This document shows positions 34,144 to 47,162 of a stretch of DNA of 64,000 bases, piece after piece. This DNA comes from Catonia carolina. Lineage: Eukaryota; Arthropoda; Insecta; Hemiptera; Achilidae. Position 1 is the stretch's first letter; every line of letters starts with the position of its first letter. Location: the NCBI GenBank assembly GCA_035578175.1, contig JAQMRL010000001.1, positions 237,971,038-238,035,037 of the forward strand. Reading direction: 5' to 3'. The notes under the pieces were generated by a model, which saw only the letters and a list, made by a program, of their open reading frames with translations, was not told where the DNA came from and did no database searches. The position numbers and the translations under genes were made by a program.

Positions 34144-35540
34144 GTATTTTTTTTAAAGGCGAAAAACCAAAGCGGTTATCATCGCCTGTATTTTTAAGGT
34201 AAAAACTAATATTTTGCTGTTAATTTAGACAATAACTCATGCAGGAGTCCTATGTACTGAATTGCTGTGAGCAAAAACTAAGACTGGTAAAAATTACAAA
34301 CTATATGGAAAAGTACATACAATTAGATGTAATTATTTTACTTGACGTAACTTAACACGTATTGTTAAATGATAAGAACATAACAAAATGTATTTCCAAT
34401 ACATATAATTTCAAATAAAAATGTAAAACTATTACAATTATTCAGCAAGGAAAAGAGCAGAGAAACAATTCTACAGCAATATAAAATTTAAACTGCTCAT
34501 TCCTGTTCAATTTGGTTTGCCAAATTGGTTTCAGTTATCTTTCTGAGTAAAACAAATAAAAACCTTAATACAATTTTGTAATGTCATGGTCATGAAATGT
34601 AAAAACTATTTAAAGAAACTTATTTTCGTAGTTTTGTACATTCACTATCTTATAAAGTAATAAAATACAAACAAAATTCATAAAATTTTTAATTAATTCA
34701 TGTGAATACTCTATTGCATTATATTACGACACAGTTAATGATCATTTATCTGCAAGTTACAACAAGATGTAATTTAATAAACTATGAAAAATAAATTTAA
34801 TTTATATAAATCATTTTAATAAACTTAAGTAATGAATTATTTAACTCATATTAAAATGTTAGGCTAAAAATAATTAAGAATTTTTAAAGTTATAATCACT
34901 AAATAAAAACTCACATTACAATTTAAATAATTCAAAGTAGGCAGTAAATAACCCTAATTATAATTTTAAAATTCAAAAAGAAAAGAAAATACACTTACTG
35001 TTATTTCTTCAGAAGTAGACATAAATAAAAATTTAAATTATACAAAAAAATGATGTACAGAGAAATAGTAAAAAAAGTGTAAAGTTACCTACAATAAGCA
35101 GTAAATCAGAGTACTTAGTAGGTAATGTACTAATACTATTTCTACACAGTACTACCAACTGAATAACAAAGAAGTTCATAAATTACCTAACAGGCCCAGA
35201 CAAGTCAATTTATACAGGAATCATCTATTTTCAGAAATGATTATGAAACAATAGGTTAAGATTAGAAAATTGTAAAAGATTACATTGATAATGAAAAATA
35301 TAATGTAATAATAATTTAATAGATCAAGATAAGAAAATAATACTTTAAGTCTAACTGGTTGAAAAACTATTCAGTAGTTTTTATTGTTTAACTAGAAAGT
35401 ACAAAATGTAATAGCATTAGACTTTATCAGATTTAAAATAAACTGATATACACTAGGAAAAGTCTACATAACTACTTTGATAATTAAACTCTAACTTTTA
35501 CAAGGAAAACAAAAAATTAATTTTAACAAATTGATTTATC

Positions 35541-35712
35541 TACGGCCAGGCACGTAACCAGACAGAGGCTTCTGTAAGAAAATCCAAATGTTGTACCAGA
35601 CTAATATGCTGGGTTTCAATTCCAAGTCAGATCTGGATTTTTCCATTGTTTGTCTTCACCTACCACAATTCACTACCCTTAATGCGCATAACAATCGGAT
35701 ATAAAACAAAAC
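35541..35712 (+). repeat. tRNA-derived SINE, tail type B, degraded head
   Basis: It starts ACGGCCAGGCACGTAACCAG, has B box GGGTTTCAATTCCAAGTCAG, the link ATCTGGATTTTTCCATTG and a tail ending CAATCGGATATAAAAC. Confidence 0.6.
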
Positions 35713-36136
35713 AAAAATGTTCAGATTCAGCCCCAAACCAAACTAAAGTTCTGGTTATTAGCTTGCCTAACAACTAATTTCACAAGCACTTCACTGTGCT
35801 GTATGCAGAATTATTACTATCCTCAGAGAGGTGCACTACATAAATTACTTTATCGTTTTACAATGTTTCACTGTATTTTCATTTTTACCAAGAAGATATC
35901 ACTTAGATCCTGATTTTTAGAACTGTGGCTTGACAAGAGTGGGGTATAGAAATGGCATGTATTTCTTCCGGGTAGTCACCCTTTTTTACTCCTAATGCAG
36001 AGGTGATTAATATAAGAAAACTTTAATCTGCCTAACCCCTAAAAAAGCAATGTTCTGAAAGTCAACTTTCTATGTGATCATAAAATTAGAGAATTAGTTG
36101 TCAGTGTGTAGAGCAGTCAGAGAGGATAGTATTTTT

Positions 36137-36274
36137 ACTTTCTCTTGCCTATAAATGAATATATAGCAAGGAAAGTATTGTTTACATGTCGATTTTTTAA
36201 AATCGAGTTTTCACTGGATCTACACGTTTTCAGACTTCCTGAACCCAAAAAACATGTTTTTAGCGATTGGTCTG

Positions 36275-36314
<40 letters not shown>

Positions 36315-37089
36315 TGTGTGAACAGAATATCTCAAGAACGGAACACCGTATGAACTTGAAACTTAAGTTAGATACCACATTAATATAATATAGAGGACCT
36401 GACACGAACATTTTCATCAAAAACTGTCAACCGGAAGTAGTAGTTTATTCGGGTAATTTTTCACTTTTTTGCGAGTTTCTCAAAAACGGCTCCTATGTTT
36501 TTTTTAAAAATCACCTCATAAACTACATTTTTTATGCTCTACAAGATAGGGTAGGTGCCATGTCTGCTGAAATTCTTGGTGAGGCTGTTTTCACGTAAAA
36601 AAATTGTTTTTTTAAGATTGCAACTTTAATATGCATTTTAGTGGAAAAATGTATATAATAAAAGTTGTGGAAAATTTAAAATTCTACAACCTACATTACA
36701 AACATTTTTTTGTATAACGCTCAGTTAGCGGTAATTAGCGATTTTCTGGTTTTTTCTCACAAAAACGTGTAAAAAAGATCGATTTTTTAAGGACTTCAGC
36801 CTTACCATGCATTTTATGACAAAAAAGTATAATCAAATTTATACGAAATTAAAAGATCTACAACTTTTATTTAGAGCATTTTTCTCTACAGAGCCTAGTT
36901 TAGTGTGAAAGAGTGGTTTTCCGTATTTTTAAGCTAAACTGAGGTTGATTTTCACTTTACGTCTTTCACTCATGATTAAAATAAGATTATGTTTTTTGAG
37001 GTTAGTTTTTTTTGTTTATTTCTAATGTTTTATAAATAACTAACGTTAGGTTGTATTGTTAATTATTATTTGCATTGGCAAGAGAAAGT
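36137..37089 (+). mobile_element. ACTTTCTCTTGCC element, full-length copy (953 bp)
   Basis: It is bounded by ACTTTCTCTTGCC and its perfect complement GGCAAGAGAAAGT. Just inside the left end, TACTTTCTCTTGCC can also pair with CAAGGAAAGTA, giving a terminal hairpin. It contains a (TG)n tract, ATCTCAAGAACGGAACA, CGGTCAACCGGAAGTAGTAG and TGCCATGTCTGCTGAAATTC blocks shared with all other copies. No protein frame is conserved between copies, so this is a non-autonomous element. Class is uncertain; no target duplication is evident. Confidence 0.75.
36278..36313 (+). repeat. (GT)n microsatellite
   Basis: About 18 GT units, inside the ACTTTCTCTTGCC element. The sister copy at 43822-44681 has a shorter, interrupted tract at the same place, so the tract belongs to the element. 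Confidence 0.95.
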
Positions 37090-37665
37090 TGTGTGTGTGT
37101 TTCACACAGATTTTAATAAAGAGAATATAGGTATATCCAACAGATGCATTGATTATGACAAATGGATAGAGTGGATATATTTCCACATTTACAGATACAA
37201 AACATTTAAGTAATGGATTTTTTAAAACATCATCTTTGTACATTCAAATTAATTTTGTAGAACTAATAAGTAAAGACACTTCTTTTCAATATAAAGAATA
37301 TTATACACTGGCAACTGCATCTGTGCTTTGGCTTATTGCTAGCCTTAGAGGGGTTGAATTAAACTAGGTTGGCAATAAACACTAAGAGAATAAAATTTAT
37401 TATTAAAAATACAAGATGAGTTTTAGAACTATATTTTTTAGGAAGATATATGAATACTATGTATTACCTAGGGATCAGAAAGTTAGAGAATTAATGATAA
37501 GTGAGTGAGTCAGTTAGTAAGGGCTTTCACATTTATTTATAAATTTGAGGAAAATAACTTAAAAATAAATAAACCTATTTTTATTATACAGTATTTGATC
37601 ATAAAATCATAAACTATGATGATTCATTGAAAAAACAAACTTTTTAATTTGACACAAATGTAATA

Positions 37666-37715
37666 TTCACTTTACGTCTTTCACTCATGATTAAAATAAG
37701 ATTATGTTTTTTGAG
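37666..37715 (+). repeat. Isolated 50-bp duplicate of an element-internal segment
   Basis: This segment, from TTCACTTTACGTCTTTCACT to ATTATGTTTTTTGAG, is identical over 50 bases to 36951-37000 inside the neighbouring element. Its flanks do not match the element. Confidence 0.8.
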
Positions 37716-37913
37716 AAAAAAATTACCTGTTATGTTGCTATCATTTTTCACTCAAATTTTGTAAGATTGGACAAAAATTTAAAAAAAAAGTTGTCAAATT
37801 AATTTTAGAATTCCAATAATTAAAATTTTAGAGAAATTACGCCAGACTCAGGGTGTTCAAGATTAAAACATTCAGGAATTTTTTTTTTGAAGAAATTTGA
37901 ATAAAAATTAATA

Positions 37914-38050
37914 TGGCCGGCTCGTTGGTACAGTGGTTAGCGCAACTGGCCTCTATGTTGGGGTCCCAGGTTCGATTACCATTCATTTTTTCATCTGTGT
38001 ATCACCTCATATCATTACCTATGCATAATTCAAGGCTACAAAGTTATCGT
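37914..38050 (+). repeat. tRNA-derived SINE head with divergent tail
   Basis: It starts TGGCCGGCTCGTTGGTACAG, with A box TGGTACAGTGG (37926-37936) and B box GGTTCGATTAC (37969-37979). The tail, with TGTGTATCACCTCATATCAT, ends near CAAAGTTATCGTCACTTT and fits tail types A and B poorly. Confidence 0.75.
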
Positions 38051-39599
38051 CACTTTAAAAAAAAGTGTTAAGGTATTTAAAGAGCACACTGTCCCATTTT
38101 GATAGCTGAGGAATTACTTATGTTAAGCAAATAAGTTATATCAAAGTTAATACTGTTACAATGAAGCAGCGGAAAATAAAATCAGCTGTTTAAACAGCTG
38201 ACTGATTAATTATAAAAAAGATGCATTTGATTGATAAAGGGTGGGCCGCGGTTTGAATGGCTGATGTGTTAGTGGCCTAAAAAATTGTACAGAATTCTTT
38301 GTAATGGTGACGGTTTGTTATTTTGTCATAAGACATTGTATTTTATGACCGATTTGGAAAGGGAAATTGTTTATTTTATTTTATTGTTGATAAATAGCAT
38401 TGTTTTAAATGTTTAATAACTTATTTTCATGAATTTATTATTTTCATTGGTTAGTGTTTTTTGTCAAATAATTTTGTTGAATAAATATATGTGAATTAAT
38501 TAAATTAAAGTTTACAAATTTACTTTACTATAACGAGTTGTAACAATACATTCCTAATATGATTATAAGATTACCAGCATTCAAACCTGCTAAATTAGTA
38601 AATCATATTGAGGAGAAATACCAGTTTTTCTATGTACCTATTAACTGATCAGGCCTAATAATTTTTAGTAAAATAAAAAACAAATGTCTGTACAAGGCAT
38701 TTTAAAACCTAGCAGAAACTAAAAGATGTTGCTTACTACAGATAGGTTGCAACTGATTAAAGATAGAAAATCACTTCATGAACCAGCAGCAGAAATTCAC
38801 TTGTTTGCAAAGGTATCTGTGTTTATTAAAAAAAAAAAAACATCATAGAGAAGTAAACATCGTATTTTGCAGGGTTAAGAAATGCATTTATATTTCAATT
38901 ATTTCACAGTCAATTAAAACTAAAGAAAATGGTACAGCAAATTTTAGTCCCACCGCACATACGCACAACAGAAAATAAATAGATATTAAAAATTAATCTT
39001 CTGCGAAATTCCATTGTACAAAAGATCTTATTAAAACTACGATAGTATTGCACAATAGTTAACGTATATGGTTTTATGACATTCATGGTTACTTAAAAAT
39101 TATAATAAAGGTAGTAATTTTAAAAGAATTATGAGGATAATAAAAGATAAAAATGGCTTAAATAAATAATAGATGCATTGTTGCTGACTTAAGCACACGT
39201 AGCAATTTCTTAGGATAACCATTAAATCTTATATTAAGTAGCAAATAAAACACCAATAATTTATTACCAAAAGCTATTTATAACTTTTATAATACTGTCA
39301 ACTTTTTAAATTATGTAATATTCCATTTATACATCAAAATACTTATGTAAATATACAGGTAAAAACCATAACACATCAACAAAAAAATATTAAGATGAAA
39401 AGGGCAGAAAAGTTTAGAATTTATCGTGATCAAGCTTCTGACAATCAAAAATTTGTTCACAACATGTGCAAAAAAATGTTTTCGAGAAAACTCCCCAACA
39501 AAATTTTGAAAATTTATAAAAATTAATATTTGTACAAAAACAACTAAAAATGGTATGGAGTAACCTTGCTCTAGCTGATTTCTCATTACGGTTGTAAGC

Positions 39600-40230
39600 T
39601 ATGAGCACTCTTCTTCAGTTCAGTAGAGCAGATGCTCGACCAATCCAAAGACACCACGTGGAGGTCACACCTTGAAATCTAGACTTACCGACCATCCCTG
39701 GCAGAAGCATTTGCTGGTTTTGGTCGCTCAAAACTCTTTTCGGTGCAGGAGAACGAATTTAGAATGAGTGGGAAGGCTGGTCTAAGAGAAGCAGAGAAAT
39801 TTGAGAGAAAGATCCTCCACAATGTTCTAAGCTAGTACATGGACAATAGGTTAAGAGGTCAAGAAGAAATTTGTACAAGGAAACTGAACAACTAGAAAAA
39901 CAAGACTAAAATTTTATAGATGTCTGATTAGAATGGATGACAACCGGTTGACAAAATTAATTTTTAAGACCCAAAAAAAATAGACCTAACGTGTCGGATA
40001 AATGGTTTAAAGAAGTTAGAAAAGATATTGAGAAAACTGGAATAAACGAAAACAAATTCTGAGAAACCAATTACAGAGGGCTTCCATGAAGAGTAAAAAA
40101 AGAAAACCAGGTGTAAAGAAGAAAGGAAAAACCTTCAGTGAATGAATGCTGAGAATGAGGGCTGCAAAGAGAGTAGTACTTTCCAGAAACATTCAAAGTC
40201 ACCTCACGTAGTCTAAAATTACATGAGAAA
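39600..40230 (+). pseudogene. Decayed LINE C-terminal region with 3' end
   Basis: Recognisable pieces include RLKFYRCLIRMDDNRLTK, SDKWFKEVRKDIEKTGIN and a final segment like 'SE.MLRMRAAKR', followed by an A-run. These parallel FFGHLIRAPEDRLSRR, WIEELREDM and ERMRRCWAERR of the intact LINE at 13616-15703. Stops and frameshifts are frequent. Confidence 0.7.
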
Positions 40231-40560
40231 AAAATTCAGAAACTAGGCCTATACAACACAGCATAACCATTTGAACAATAAACAATATTTAGGAAAAGAC
40301 TATTTCTTGATGGTTATGTGACCAGGCAAAGACAAACACTTCGTGCTTACTGTGATTGGTTCAATGAACAGCTAATTAAAAAAGGTTTGTAAATGATTAT
40401 TTCAGTTCTTCATATGACAATAAAAATAAATATAAAACCAGAGAGGAGTTGCATAACTTCATATTTAATAAAACCAAAATAAAGGGAATTACCTAATAAA
40501 AAGAATTGAACTGCCAAAAAAGCAAATTAGTTTCCAGAGCTACTAATGACTTTGACACAT

Positions 40561-40615
40561 TTTTACTTTCTCTTGCCTGTATGAATATATAGGAAGGAAA
40601 GTATTGTTTTGGATG
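40561..40615 (+). repeat. ACTTTCTCTTGCC element, left-end fragment
   Basis: Only the terminal hairpin survives, TTTTACTTTCTCTTGCC to GGAAGGAAAGTATTGTTTTG; the match then stops. Confidence 0.7.
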
Positions 40616-41278
40616 TACAAAATAAATTGATCAAACAGTATCAAAATGTACTACGTGTACATGTATTATGAGTACCTTCTATGAACAAATTTGAACACTG
40701 ATTATAAAATTTAAAAATAAAACAATAACATGACCTACAAAATCCCATTTTAAAGTAGAAATGCTGATATAAATCACAGAATACTTTATAAACAACTAAG
40801 CATGCATAATAAAGACGAAATTGACTGCTTTTACAACGTTATTAATTGTACAACCGTTTAAAATTAATTAAAAACACATCAGTACAACCCACAGTAGTGA
40901 ACTTTTGAAAAGATTTATGGTAGAAAAACTAACTACCGGAACAAAAAGGTAAACACAGCCAGTCAGCTGTTCCAGTGCCTGTTGATTATGTCATCAGTTA
41001 CTCCCACTACTTAGAAGTTACAGCAGTGGATTTTTAACGACATCTGCTTCATAATGATCTGCAAAGAGCACTCACCTGTTAACCATTATTGATAGTTGTT
41101 TTTTTTAAAAGATAAATTGATGTACATTTTTCTTTTGGTTTACTTCTACTATCGAGAACTTGATATATTTTTAACTGTCTAGTTAAAACAACTTTCTGGC
41201 ATTGAAGCACAATAAAACTGAACGATACCTATGTTATTAAATATTTAAAAAAACTTGAAAAAGTTAAAAAAAAAATTT

Positions 41279-41445
41279 TTGTTTTATGTCTGACTATTTT
41301 GCAATTACTGCTAATGCAGACAGTGGAGAATGATGATACATGAAAATGAGTGACGAAAAAATACCAGACCTGACTGGGAATCAAACCCAGGACCCCGGCG
41401 TAGAAGCCAGTTGCGCAGTGACTTGCTCTGCCTGTACTGTTTTCG
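41279..41445 (-). repeat. tRNA-derived SINE, tail type B
   Basis: The minus strand has CAGGCAGAGCAAGTCACTGC at the head, B box GGGTTTGATTCCCAGTCAGG, the link TCTGGTATTTTTTCGTCAC and tail TGCATTAGCAGTAATTGC. Confidence 0.75.
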
Positions 41446-42465
41446 CCTTCTCCTACTATGTGAATTGATATTGTTGATCCACCTTTTAATTATTGCTGAT
41501 GCTGCACCCACTATTACAGAGGCAGTTAGAAGGGGGGAACTCTTCTTTAATCTTTAGTTGGTGCATGCGCATAGGCAATTTTTCACTATGTTTTTCAGTA
41601 AACTGAATATCATGTACAAACCCATTGATACCAATGAAAGTTTTTAAATGAATAAAAGGAGCAATTTTATGTTTCTGTAAACATTTTGCTTCATGTTCCC
41701 TATTATTGCATATTGTTGTTAACGTACTGCCTTTGTCATATGATAGCTAATGTCTTGTGGAAATAAACTTAAAATAAGTAATTGACAGTTTACAATTAGA
41801 AATGATCATCTTCCATGGAATGAAAAAAGACCTTTTCAAATATAAAACTATGATATGTAATATCAGTTTTAAGTAATAATAATTTATACACATATAGTAA
41901 AATAAATTAACCTATCCAACTCTGGTTTTTCATGTACTCGACCAATTTAGAACCTGTACATTAAACACCCAGATCTCTTGTAACCAACATATTAGGATTT
42001 GTGCTAACAAATTTAAAGATTTATAATAATTTCTGTTATGTTTTGCCTACAGATACTAAGGACTCATTTCTACAATTCTGCTTTAAACTTTATGACGTTT
42101 CATATACTTTTATAATTTTGAGGAAGATGATTGTACAATTAGTGGGCAAGATAATGAAATTGTCTTTGGTATAATATTTTGCAGCTCTGCGTAAGGGAAT
42201 TAAACATTTATTTTGTGTCTGTACTATATTTTTGGGTTCATTTTTGGAAGTTCTCTGTATCTTTGTAAACATGTATAGGTAATTCTCAAGCTTAAAGTTG
42301 ACAAACATCTAGTTACTTGAAAATCTTTCAATTATTGCTTGGACATGAAATTTACTGAAGTAGTAGTTTGATCATGCATTATCCTAGCCACATTACACTA
42401 CATAATATGTGTACCTAACTGCACATGTTAAAGTAAGCCCAGGTTCAATGGCATTAGTTCATATT

Positions 42466-43333
42466 ACTTTTTCTAGCCTTATAATATTGTTTTCATGTTG
42501 ATTTTTTGAAATTGAGCTTTCACTGGGAAATAAAAGTTTTCAGGCCCCCTGAACCTAAAAAAACATGTTCTTAGTGATTAGTCTGGGTGTGTTTGAACAA
42601 AACACCTCAAGAATGGAATATCATACGAAGTTGAAACTTGAAACTTAAGTTCAGTACCACTAAAGGACCCGACACAAATATTTTCATCAAAATCAATCAA
42701 CCGGAAATAGTGGTTTATTCGTGCAATTTTTCACTTTTTAAAACAGCTTCTACAATTTAAAAAAAACACCTTATTTATTACAATTTTTATTCCCTACAAG
42801 ATAGGGTAAGTGCCATGTCTACTGAAATTCTTAAGGAGGCTGTGCTCTCAAGGTAAAAAATTGTTTTTTTTTTAAGATTGCAGCTTTAATATGCATTTTA
42901 GAGCAAACGTGTATAGAATTAAAGTTATAGAAAATTAAACAACCTACAACTTTTATTTTAAGCGGTGTTTTCTACAACGCCTAGTTTAGTTATTTATTAG
43001 TATAGTGTTATTAGTTAGTTTATTATTAGTGATATTCTGTATTTTTCTCATCAAAATCTGTAAAAAAATTGGATTTTTTAAGATAGCGGTCTTAGCACTT
43101 GACGACAAAAGTGTACAAAATCAAAGTTATAGACGATAAAAAAATCTACAACTTTTAAGACAAGTGTTTTTCTACACAGACTAGTTTAGCATCAATTATT
43201 GTTTTCCGTATTTTTAAGTCAAACAGAGGTCAATTTTCATTTTGCGTCATCCACTCATGATTAAAATTAGGTTATGTTTTTCATATAAACATAGGTTATA
43301 ATATGGTTATTATTTACATTGGAAAGAGAAAGT
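42466..43333 (+). mobile_element. ACTTTCTCTTGCC element, diverged full-length copy
   Basis: Left end ACTTTTTCTAGCC and right end GGAAAGAGAAAGT still form an inverted pair. The internal order (CATGTTGATTTTTTGAAATT, AACCTAAAAAAACATG, CAAGAATGGAATATC, CAACCGGAAATAG, TGCCATGTCTACTG) matches 36137-37089, without the GT tract. It is the oldest of the three complete copies and lies 488 bp from the next. Confidence 0.7.
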
Positions 43334-43821
43334 CATGTGAGTGTTTCATACCAGATTTTTTTATAGAAAGAAGGTTACCATACAATGGAAAAATGATTTT
43401 GGCAACAAAAGTTATTTAAACATGAAACATATTTTTACAATACAAATAAAAAACAATTTCAAACAACATATATATAGGCTACTTACAAAACACATGATCT
43501 TACATAAAACATAAATAATTTAAACGGGTAACACATTTTTAATTAGACAGCAGTAGTTAAGAAATAATTATGAGTTAAATAATTCATTCTTTAAATTCTT
43601 AATAATCGTATGATTCCAATAGCTTAGTATGTACTCATTTACTTTGGTATACTTAAAACACATTTAAAAGAAAACATCAATGCACATACATTGCAAAAGC
43701 ATTGCAACATTATAAAAGCAGAAATAAAATCACTAACTGCTTTGAGAAGCAGATACCAAAAAATACAATAAAAATCTAATACAAAATTTATATTAGATTT
43801 TTTATACGATTACTTATTTTT

Positions 43822-44681
43822 ACTTTCTCTTGCCTATATGAATATAAAGGAAGGAAAGTATTGTTTTCATGTCGATTTTTCGAAATTGAGTTTTCAATGG
43901 ATTACACGTTTTCAGACCCCGTGAACCCAAAAAACATGTTTTTAGTGATTGGTCAGTGTGTGTGTCTCTGTGCGTGTGTGTGTGTGTGTGTATGTGTGTG
44001 AACAGAATATCTCAAGAACGGAACATCTTACAAACTTGAAACTTAAGTTAGGTACCACTAGAGGACCCGACACTAACATTTTCATCAAAATCGGTCAACC
44101 GGAAGGAGTAGTTTGTTCATGTAATTTTTCACTTTTTGCGATTTTCTCAAAAACTGCTCCTATGATTTTTTTTAAAAATTGCATAATTCACAACATTTTT
44201 TATGCTCTACAAGATAGAGTAGGTGCCATGTCTGCTGAAGTTCTTGGTGAGGCTGTTTTCACGTAAAAAATTGTTTTTTTAAGATTGCGGCTTTATTACA
44301 AACATTTTTTTGTATAACGCTTAGGTTAGCGGAAATTGGCGATTTTCTGTTTTTTTCACAAAAACGTGTAAAAAAATCGATTTTTTAAAGATTTCAGCCT
44401 TAGCCATGCATTTTACGACAAAAAAGTATAATCAAATTTATAGGAAATTTAAAGATCTACAACTTTTATTCAGAGCATTTTTCTCTACAGGGCCTAGTTT
44501 AGTGTGAAAGAGTGATTTTCCGTATTTTTAAGCTAAACTGAGATTGATTTTCACTTTACGTCTTTCACTCATGATTAAAATAAGATTATGGTTCTTGAGG
44601 TTAGTTTTTTTTGTTTATTTCTAATGTTTTATTACTAATGTTAGGTTATATTGTTAATTATTTTCATTGGCAAGAGAAAGT
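43822..44681 (+). mobile_element. ACTTTCTCTTGCC element, full-length copy (860 bp)
   Basis: The ends ACTTTCTCTTGCC and GGCAAGAGAAAGT are perfect complements. It closely matches 36137-37089 but lacks an approximately 60-bp internal part after AAGATTGCGGCTTTA. The open frame at 43949-44266 is a by-product of the repeat. Both sides continue TTTTT before the left end and TGTGTGAGTGTTTCA after the right end, as in other copies, so the true borders may be slightly outside the inverted pair. Confidence 0.75.
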
Positions 44682-45774
44682 TGTGTGAGTGTTTCAAACC
44701 AGATTTTTATATTTTATATGGTTCTTGTAATTAATAAATCATAAGATAGGTATTCAAATGCAATTTATGCTAATAAGAATGTATATTATTGTTTTTAAAT
44801 AATGCAATGAGGGATAATCAGATTTCAACTAACTAATGTTAAACTAATTTAAGTCAACTAAATTGTATAATTAATATTATAAATATTTTCATGCTAATTA
44901 CATTGTCAATTTAATGAATAAGCTCTTTTAAGTTTAGAAGCTAAGTTTTCATTGCTCAGAAATTAATTGAAGCAAACAGAAATAAAATTACATTATAATT
45001 TGGAAAAGTGCACAAAAAAATAGTGTCAGATTTTCAAAATAAAATTTTTTGAACCTTTTTAAATATCAAAACTTCACAAACACTTTGTTTTAATTTTCAG
45101 AATATAATTTATCCTTGTAAACGTACAAATGTCAGATAGATTTGTGGCATTATTGCATCCTGTTTAATTTGTTTGAAAGAACCATAATTTAATTAGAACT
45201 TATCACTTCAAAGTAAGTTTGTGATTTAAATTCCTAAATTTAAAAATACTTTTAAAACATTTTAGTCAATATATTACTTTAAAAGGCGGTTATTACATGA
45301 AGTAATTAATACATGATTGTTCATCAACTTCCTTAATGTAACTTCAGTTGCCAACAAATAGAAAAAAAACTATATTAGGAACACTTTAATTTTCAAAAAT
45401 AAATCTTTATAATGCATCCTGCAGTTAGAAATTAATTCTATTTTATATAATGAATTTATATAATAAATTCATTATACAAAATAGGATTAACTTTAATTTT
45501 CATTTATATAAAATGAAATTTTGAAATAGAAATTCCAAAAGAAGAATTAAACTCTTTAATGGAGATAAATTTTATATTAATGGATACTTGGATTTAGGTA
45601 GAGAAAAAACCCGTTAAAAACACCATAACTTTTTTAAGTCAGCAAGAAATCAAGAAATAATATTTTTAGAAAATAAACAATATTATTTATTACAATGGAG
45701 TCACTAATGACATAGATGCTGATTAAACCTTAAATAAATAAATAAAAATAGTATCTGTTAAATTAAAATTAATA

Positions 45775-46400
45775 TCAAATAAACTGAGAAAATTGATGGC
45801 CAGTGCACTCCAAGGAACTCACATCCGGTACATGAAGAAAGCACTCTCAAGACAAGCCAAGATCAGATATTTTCAGTAATAAGACCCGTGAGTTTGAATG
45901 CAAGCGAGTGCCTTAGAATGGCTGAACAGCTGGGTTAAGGGAAGTTTGAGAGACAGATCCTCTGTAAGATCATGGTCCGAAAGAAGAGATGCTAATTAAT
46001 TAATTTATGTGTTTTAGTACAAGTTATGAGGACAAGAAGAGCGGTACTAGAAAAACGAACGATTAATGGAAATGATTAGAAGAAGAAGACTAAAATTCTA
46101 TGGACACATGTAGAGAACGGATACCAAACGATTGACAAAACAAATTATTAAGATATTAGAAGTTCAAAGGATATTAAGAAAAACGAATAAACCAAGAAAA
46201 CATATATAACTGAACTAAATTTAGAAAACTAATTATTGACTTTAAGGACTCCATGGAGAGGAAATACAGAGTACCAGTGAATGTAAGGAAGGAGAAAAGC
46301 CTACAGTGTAACGAATACTGTAAATGTGGGTTGAAAAAAGTGCTTCCAGAAATGTGATGAGGTCTTAAATTGGCTCTACATCGGAAAAAATATAGTTTTA
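45775..46400 (+). pseudogene. Decayed LINE C-terminal region
   Basis: It shares GAAAGCACTCTCAAGACAA, GAAGACTAAAATTCTATGGA, CGATTGACAAAACA and GTAACGAATACTGTAAATGT in order with the fragment at 57400-58232. No frame stays open for long. It ends with an A-run. Confidence 0.65.
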
Positions 46401-47082
46401 AGAATCTATCACTAGTATCCTACTTAATAATTTCTGGTGTTTTAAAATAATGTCTCATTTACAATTTTGGTAGTATGATGGATGAGTAAATAAAATTATC
46501 TGGATGAATACAAATTTTTGAATCTCTTTTTTTATGACTGTCAAATCTATTTGACGTGTAATGTCATGATGGAAGAAGCCAAATCCAGGGAAATCACCTG
46601 CCACCAAATTTAAGGCAACCTACGTACTGCATTTTTATCAAATATATTATAAAATTTTTATACAAAAAAAATTTTATACGAATTTTCAGTAGCAACTTTA
46701 AAATATGATCAAGTAACTGAAAAATGAATTCCATGAGTTCAATATTTTTTTATAAGAATATCATAAAGGTAATAAAAAAAATGCGTTTAAAAAAATTATA
46801 ATTGATTTTATGTATTTGTATAATGAAGTACTATTCAAGGTTTAAATGATTTCTATTCTTTATGAAACTAATCAAATATACTTTGGAGAATGCTCACAAT
46901 TTTCTCCCTCATTGCAATGTATTAAATTCAATAATAACAGAAATGAATAAGGAAGAAACAACTTGAGAAAAAGTAGTTAAGGAAAATTAAATATACAAAT
47001 AAAGGTAAACATATATTAATGAATAAAATAATAAATTATAAGTTAAATACTTTTCAGCTTTAAATTTTAATGACAGCCCTAC

Positions 47083-47162
47083 CTCCATTGTGACAGATTG
47101 GTGCATAGCTTTAATCGCGTTGCTGGCACACTGCTTCGAGGTGTAAGTGACAAACGCACAAC
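47083..47162 (-). CDS. bru1: CELF1/2 (Bruno) RRM2 middle exon, 80 nt
   Basis: Acceptor TTTTGGTAAAG and donor GTAGGGCTG bound 80 nt, phase 1 at the start and 0 at the end. It reads (G)CAFVTYTSKQCASNAIKA, then MHQSVTME. The split Gly with the preceding Lys completes the RNP1 motif KGCAFVTY, whose aromatic residues stack on RNA bases. AIKAMHQ..TMEGCSSP is nearly the vertebrate CELF1/2 sequence. It joins 60426-60551 and 33413-33568 without gap. An apparent start codon just upstream (47184) is intronic. Confidence 0.96.

Larger units (their letters stand above)
33569..47082 (-). other. CELF intron of about 13.5 kb splitting RRM2
   Basis: It carries five SINE-type copies, two LINE fragments, one CCATAACAGG repeat and four pieces of the ACTTTCTCTTGCC repeat, including the two side by side at 42466-44681. 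Positions 34150-35540, 38050-39590, 40620-41270, 41450-42460 and 44690-45770 show nothing assignable; 45430-45530 contains an AT-rich hairpin around AATGAATTTATATAATAAAT. Confidence 0.55.

Noticed and set aside
36135..36420. Two minus-strand frames with long Thr-His runs
   Set aside because: They are translations of the (GT)n microsatellite inside a repeat.
43949..44266. 105-codon open frame starting with a Val/Cys/Ser-rich run
   Set aside because: It is the GT tract and following part of the ACTTTCTCTTGCC element; the sister copies break the frame.
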